Positions 60,429 to 64,000 of a stretch of 64,000 bases of DNA are shown piece after piece. Under the pieces are notes generated by a model. It saw only the letters and a list, made by a program, of their open reading frames with translations, was not told where the DNA came from and searched no databases. The stretch lies in the NCBI RefSeq assembly GCF_031846485.1, contig NZ_JAVRHQ010000008.1, positions 92,214 to 156,213 on the forward strand, in the 5' to 3' direction. The translations under genes were made by a program, and so were the position numbers. Each line of letters begins with the position of its first letter. The first letter of the stretch is position 1. Source of the stretch: Autumnicola tepida. Lineage in GTDB: Bacteria > Bacteroidota > Bacteroidia > Flavobacteriales > Flavobacteriaceae.

Positions 60429-62069
60429 ATGGCCGAAACCAAGTATATTTTTGTTACCGGCGGCGTATCTTCTTCTTTGGGAAAGGGGATTATTGCAGCT
60501 TCCTTGGCGAAACTTTTACAGGCGCGTGGCTTTAAAACCACTATTCAGAAACTGGATCCTTATATAAATGTTGACCCGGGAACTCTCAATCCTTACGAAC
60601 ATGGAGAATGTTACGTAACCGATGATGGCGCCGAAACAGATCTTGACCTTGGGCATTATGAACGCTTTTTAAATGTAAAAACTTCCCAGGCCAACAACGT
60701 GACTACCGGAAGAATTTACCAAAGCGTAATAGAAAAAGAACGCCGTGGCGAATTTCTTGGTAAAACCGTGCAGGTTGTTCCGCATATCACCAATGAAATC
60801 AAAGAACGAATTCAGATTCTTGGCAATAACGGGGATTACGATATCGTGATTACTGAAATTGGCGGTACCGTGGGCGACATTGAATCTTTGCCATATATAG
60901 AAGCGGTACGACAGCTTAAATGGGAGTTGGGAGACGATAATGCCCTGGTAATCCACCTTACTTTAGTGCCATTTCTATCTGCCGCGGGAGAACTTAAAAC
61001 AAAACCCACACAGCACAGCGTAAAAACACTAATGGAAAGCGGGATAAAGGCCGATATCCTGGTATGCCGTACCGAACATGAACTTTCTGACGACATTAGG
61101 CGAAAACTGGCCATTTTTTGCAATGTAAGGCAGGAAGCGGTAATACAGTCTATAGATGCCGATACCATTTATGATGTGCCTAATATGATGCTGAAGGAAG
61201 GCCTGGACACCGTAACCCTGAAAAAGCTCAATTTGCCCGATGACTCCACTCCAAACCTGGAACACTGGAATAAATTTCTTGCCCGCCATAAAAATCCAAA
61301 AGCCGAAGTGCGTATAGGGCTAATCGGGAAGTATGTGGAGCTTCAGGATTCCTATAAATCCATCCTGGAGTCTTTTATTCATGCGGGAGCAGAGAACGAG
61401 GTAATGGTAAAGGTGGAAAGCATCCATTCTGAATTTATTAATGAAAACACTATTCAGCATAAAATTTCACACCTGGACGGGATACTTGTTGCCCCGGGAT
61501 TTGGAGAACGTGGCATTGAAGGTAAGATAGACGCGGTAAGATTTGCACGGGAAAACAAACTTCCGTTTTTAGGAATTTGCCTGGGGATGCAAATGGCGGT
61601 AATAGAATTTGCCAGGAATGTACTACAACTTAATAAAGCCAACTCTACCGAGATGGATGCCCATACCAAACATCCTGTAATTGATATTATGGAAGAACAG
61701 AAGGACATTACTCACATGGGTGGTACTATGCGTCTTGGTGCCTGGGACTGTGATCTCGTGGAAGGATCCATAATTAAAGATGTTTACGGAAAAGATGAAA
61801 TTAAAGAGAGGCACCGCCACCGTTATGAGTACAACAACAAATACCGGGAACAATTTGAAAAAGCCGGGATGGCAGCAACAGGGATAAATCCGGAGACCGG
61901 TCTTGTTGAAGTAATCGAGCTTAAAGAACACCCTTGGTTTGTAGGCGTACAATACCATCCTGAATATAAAAGTACCGTGGCAAGCCCCCATCCGTTATTT
62001 GTGGCATTTGTAAAAGCCGCACACGAACATTCAAAAACGAAAAGTGCCAAGTTGGCACAAAAATCATAA
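60429..62069 (+). CDS. pyrG: CTP synthase
   Basis: PyrG aminates UTP to CTP using glutamine and ATP. The 546-residue protein has the synthetase domain (GGVSSSLGKGI near the start, LDPYINVDPGTLNPYEHGE) and a class I glutaminase domain with the nucleophile C384 in GICLGMQ, plus the catalytic His and Glu near GVQYHPEYKS. The ATG at 60429 is after a short AT-rich gap with no clear promoter. It is followed after about 40 bases by yidC. Confidence 0.98.
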   Translation: MAETKYIFVTGGVSSSLGKGIIAASLAKLLQARGFKTTIQKLDPYINVDPGTLNPYEHGECYVTDDGAETDLDLGHYERFLNVKTSQANNVTTGRIYQSVIEKERRGEFLGKTVQVVPHITNEIKERIQILGNNGDYDIVITEIGGTVGDIESLPYIEAVRQLKWELGDDNALVIHLTLVPFLSAAGELKTKPTQHSVKTLMESGIKADILVCRTEHELSDDIRRKLAIFCNVRQEAVIQSIDADTIYDVPNMMLKEGLDTVTLKKLNLPDDSTPNLEHWNKFLARHKNPKAEVRIGLIGKYVELQDSYKSILESFIHAGAENEVMVKVESIHSEFINENTIQHKISHLDGILVAPGFGERGIEGKIDAVRFARENKLPFLGICLGMQMAVIEFARNVLQLNKANSTEMDAHTKHPVIDIMEEQKDITHMGGTMRLGAWDCDLVEGSIIKDVYGKDEIKERHRHRYEYNNKYREQFEKAGMAATGINPETGLVEVIELKEHPWFVGVQYHPEYKSTVASPHPLFVAFVKAAHEHSKTKSAKLAQKS

Positions 62070-62111
62070 TTGGTCATTTTTTTGACTAAAGCCAAGCTAT
62101 AGCAATTTAGA

Positions 62112-63977
62112 ATGGAAGAAAAGAAAATAGATATTCAATCCATAATTGGATTTTTACTGATTGGTGGAATCCTTTTGTGGATGTTGTACAACAATTCTGC
62201 GGAAGAAGCCCAAATTGAAGAAAAACAGGAATCGGAACAGGTTGAAGTAAATCAAGCGCAAAACGCACCTGCTCCTGAAGAAGAAGAAGAAATTACCTAT
62301 ACGGGGCAGGATTCCACAGCCCTGGCAGCAGCACAGCAGCGTTTAGGTGCTTTTGGGTATTCTGCAACTCTACCGTCGGCCACTCAAAACACCACCACCA
62401 TTTCCAATGATGTGCTCGAAATAAAAGTGGATAATAAAGGTGGATATATTTCTGAAGCCAGGTTAAAGAATTTTAAAACTTTCGATTCTATTCCCGTTTA
62501 TCTTATTAAAGATGGGAATGCTTCGTTTAACCTGAATTTCACAACCAGGGATGGCCGTACCCTGAATACCGAAAACCTCTATTTTGAACCGGAACTTTCC
62601 AAAAGCGGGGGAAATCAGGTGTTGTCTATGAAATTAAAGGTTTCAGCAGACGAATATCTGGAATACCGTTATGTGCTTCAGCCTGATGATTATATGATGG
62701 GCTTCAGCATAAGGTCACAGGGATTAGATGATGTTTTTGACAGTAATCAGAATATTAACCTTGACTGGAAAATAAAAGGTTACCGCCATTCCAAAAGCAT
62801 CACCTACGAGAACCGCTATACGCAGCTTAACTACGGGTACGATGGCGATAATGACGGAGATCTTGGTCGTGGTTCCCTGGAAGAAGATGAAGAAGAAGAT
62901 GTTTCCTGGGTGGCTTATAAACAACACTTTTTTACTTCTATTCTCTTAACCGATACACCTTTTGAAACCGCAAACTTCCGCTCAGAAAATCTTGTGGAAG
63001 ATGAAGAAGTAGATACCCTTTACACTAAAGCTTTTGCTACCAGTGTTCCGCTGGAACTTCAGGGCGGCGAGCTCACTTATAACATGAACTGGTATTACGG
63101 GCCAACAGATTATAAGATCCTTGATGATTACGGCAGGAACCTGGATGAAATTGTACCCCTTGGCTGGGGAATCTTTGGGTGGATAAACAGGTATATTTTT
63201 ATTCCTTTTTTCGCCTTTTTAAGCAGCTTCTTACCAAGTTACGGGCTGGCCATTATTGTAATGACCATAGTGGTGCGGATTATCCTCTCCCCCGTTACTT
63301 ATAAATCTTACCTGTCTCAGGCTAAAATGCGGATCCTGCGCCCCGAGATAAACGAGATAAACGAGAAGTACAAGGATAACCCAATGAAAAAGCAGCAGGA
63401 AACCATGAAGCTGTACAGCAAGGCCGGTGCCAGCCCTATGAGCGGTTGTTTACCCGCTCTGATGCAGATTCCCGTTTTCTACGCGCTCTTCCAGTTTTTC
63501 CCGAGTGCCATTCAGCTAAGGCAAAAAAGCTTTTTATGGGCAGATGATCTTTCCAGCTACGATGTGATTGCCAATTTACCTTTTCACATCCCATTTTATG
63601 GAGATCACGTGAGCCTCTTCCCTATCCTGGCTTCCATCGCTATATTTATTTATATGACGATGACTACGGGGCAGAATATGCAGGCAAGTCAGCAGCCGGG
63701 AATGCCTAATATGAAGTTTATCATGTACCTGTCGCCTTTATTAATGCTTTTCTTCTTTAATAATTATGCCAGCGGACTTTCCCTGTATTACTTCGTCTCC
63801 AACCTTATTACCATTGGTATTATGCTGGTAATTAAAAATGTGATTGTAGATGATGAAAAGGTTCATGCAAAGATCCAGGCAAACAAACAGAAGCCTAAAA
63901 AGCAAAACCGTTTTACCCGCAAAATGCAGGAAATGATGGAGCAGGCAGAGGAACAGCAAAAACGAGGCAAAAAATAA
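62112..63977 (+). CDS. yidC: Membrane protein insertase YidC
   Basis: YidC inserts membrane proteins into the inner membrane, alone or with SecYEG. The 621-residue protein has the N-terminal anchor (about residues 11-24, IGFLLIGGILLWML), a large periplasmic beta domain (about 90-345), and the conserved YidC/Oxa1 core (about 360-590) with SYGLAIIVMTIVVRIIL, SGCLPALMQIPVFYALF and ASGLSLYYFVSNLITIGIM. The C-terminus is basic (KKQNRFTRKM), typical for ribosome contact. It follows pyrG, an order common in Bacteroidota. Confidence 0.97.
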   Translation: MEEKKIDIQSIIGFLLIGGILLWMLYNNSAEEAQIEEKQESEQVEVNQAQNAPAPEEEEEITYTGQDSTALAAAQQRLGAFGYSATLPSATQNTTTISNDVLEIKVDNKGGYISEARLKNFKTFDSIPVYLIKDGNASFNLNFTTRDGRTLNTENLYFEPELSKSGGNQVLSMKLKVSADEYLEYRYVLQPDDYMMGFSIRSQGLDDVFDSNQNINLDWKIKGYRHSKSITYENRYTQLNYGYDGDNDGDLGRGSLEEDEEEDVSWVAYKQHFFTSILLTDTPFETANFRSENLVEDEEVDTLYTKAFATSVPLELQGGELTYNMNWYYGPTDYKILDDYGRNLDEIVPLGWGIFGWINRYIFIPFFAFLSSFLPSYGLAIIVMTIVVRIILSPVTYKSYLSQAKMRILRPEINEINEKYKDNPMKKQQETMKLYSKAGASPMSGCLPALMQIPVFYALFQFFPSAIQLRQKSFLWADDLSSYDVIANLPFHIPFYGDHVSLFPILASIAIFIYMTMTTGQNMQASQQPGMPNMKFIMYLSPLLMLFFFNNYASGLSLYYFVSNLITIGIMLVIKNVIVDDEKVHAKIQANKQKPKKQNRFTRKMQEMMEQAEEQQKRGKK

Positions 63978-64000
63978 ATAATTTTTAATCCTGTAAAGTG

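Overview
The window is chromosomal DNA from a member of the Bacteroidota, almost certainly family Flavobacteriaceae (the Gramella/Christiangramia, Salegentibacter, Zunongwangia neighbourhood is the best guess; genus is inferred, not proven). The evidence is gene content: gldI, OstA-like protein, tandem DUF368 genes, DUF349, DUF3810, bacillithiol deacetylase bshB1, the rel-fur-purA order, and a lipoprotein-rich proteome. The promoters agree: several genes are preceded by the Bacteroidota-type TTG / TAnnTTTG elements, and Shine-Dalgarno sequences are nearly absent. The DNA is gene-dense with moderate AT bias. I see no phage, insertion sequence, CRISPR array, rRNA operon or plasmid gene. No gene-free stretch exceeds 300 bases; the longest (about 250-290 bases, at 1320-1607, 4823-5076, 6210-6460, 16244-16497, 24409-24695, 29221-29479, 57947-58215) hold promoters, terminators or short repeats.

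Layout. 1-2882 (minus): 5'-truncated view of mutL, a small tail-anchored protein, ribH and a YfgM-like TPR membrane protein. 3029-5703 (plus): recF, a small lipoprotein and DUF721/DciA overlap each other, followed by pcm. 5790-9162: ndk (minus), then nrnA-gldI-PPIase, a translationally coupled set for gliding-machinery and envelope protein folding. 9246-18592: dipeptidase, DUF3810 metalloprotease, two large secreted amidohydrolases, an rRNA methyltransferase and a Ste24-like protease. 18630-22611: rel, a Fur-family regulator and purA (stringent response and purine synthesis). 22695-24408 (minus): two Tat-type exported ferritin-like proteins.

24696-35325 (plus) is a long envelope-leaning run: OstA-like protein, class III aminotransferase, TPR protein, two tandem DUF368 (polyprenyl-phosphate flippase family) genes, aroE, DUF349 and a methyltransferase. 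35406-38844 (minus) holds mazG, a lipoprotein, tRNA-His, bshB1 and a trans-sulfuration enzyme. 39016-44948 holds a PH-domain protein, a frameshifted DUF1622 gene, a lipoprotein trehalase, GNAT and MBL-fold proteins and sucC. 45180-55594 holds MFS, lysA, CHAD, 2H phosphoesterase, NIPSNAP, pentapeptide, nudK, AI-2E, CDF, cupin, DUF4168 and cold-shock genes. 55774-63977 holds a secreted metallopeptidase, a GH3-family protein, an AhpD-like protein, a sensor protein without an ATPase domain coupled to a single-domain response regulator, DUF3820, pyrG and yidC.

Most of this is ordinary flavobacterial chromosome. The parts that most deserve a second look are the ATPase-less sensor/response-regulator pair at 58820-60063, the tandem DUF368 pair in its envelope cluster, the three amidohydrolase domains of which only one keeps metal ligands, the paired Tat ferritin-like proteins, the cyclophilin-FKBP fusion lipoprotein beside gldI, the frameshifted DUF1622 gene, and two related intergenic tandem repeats. 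No convincing wholly new system was found.
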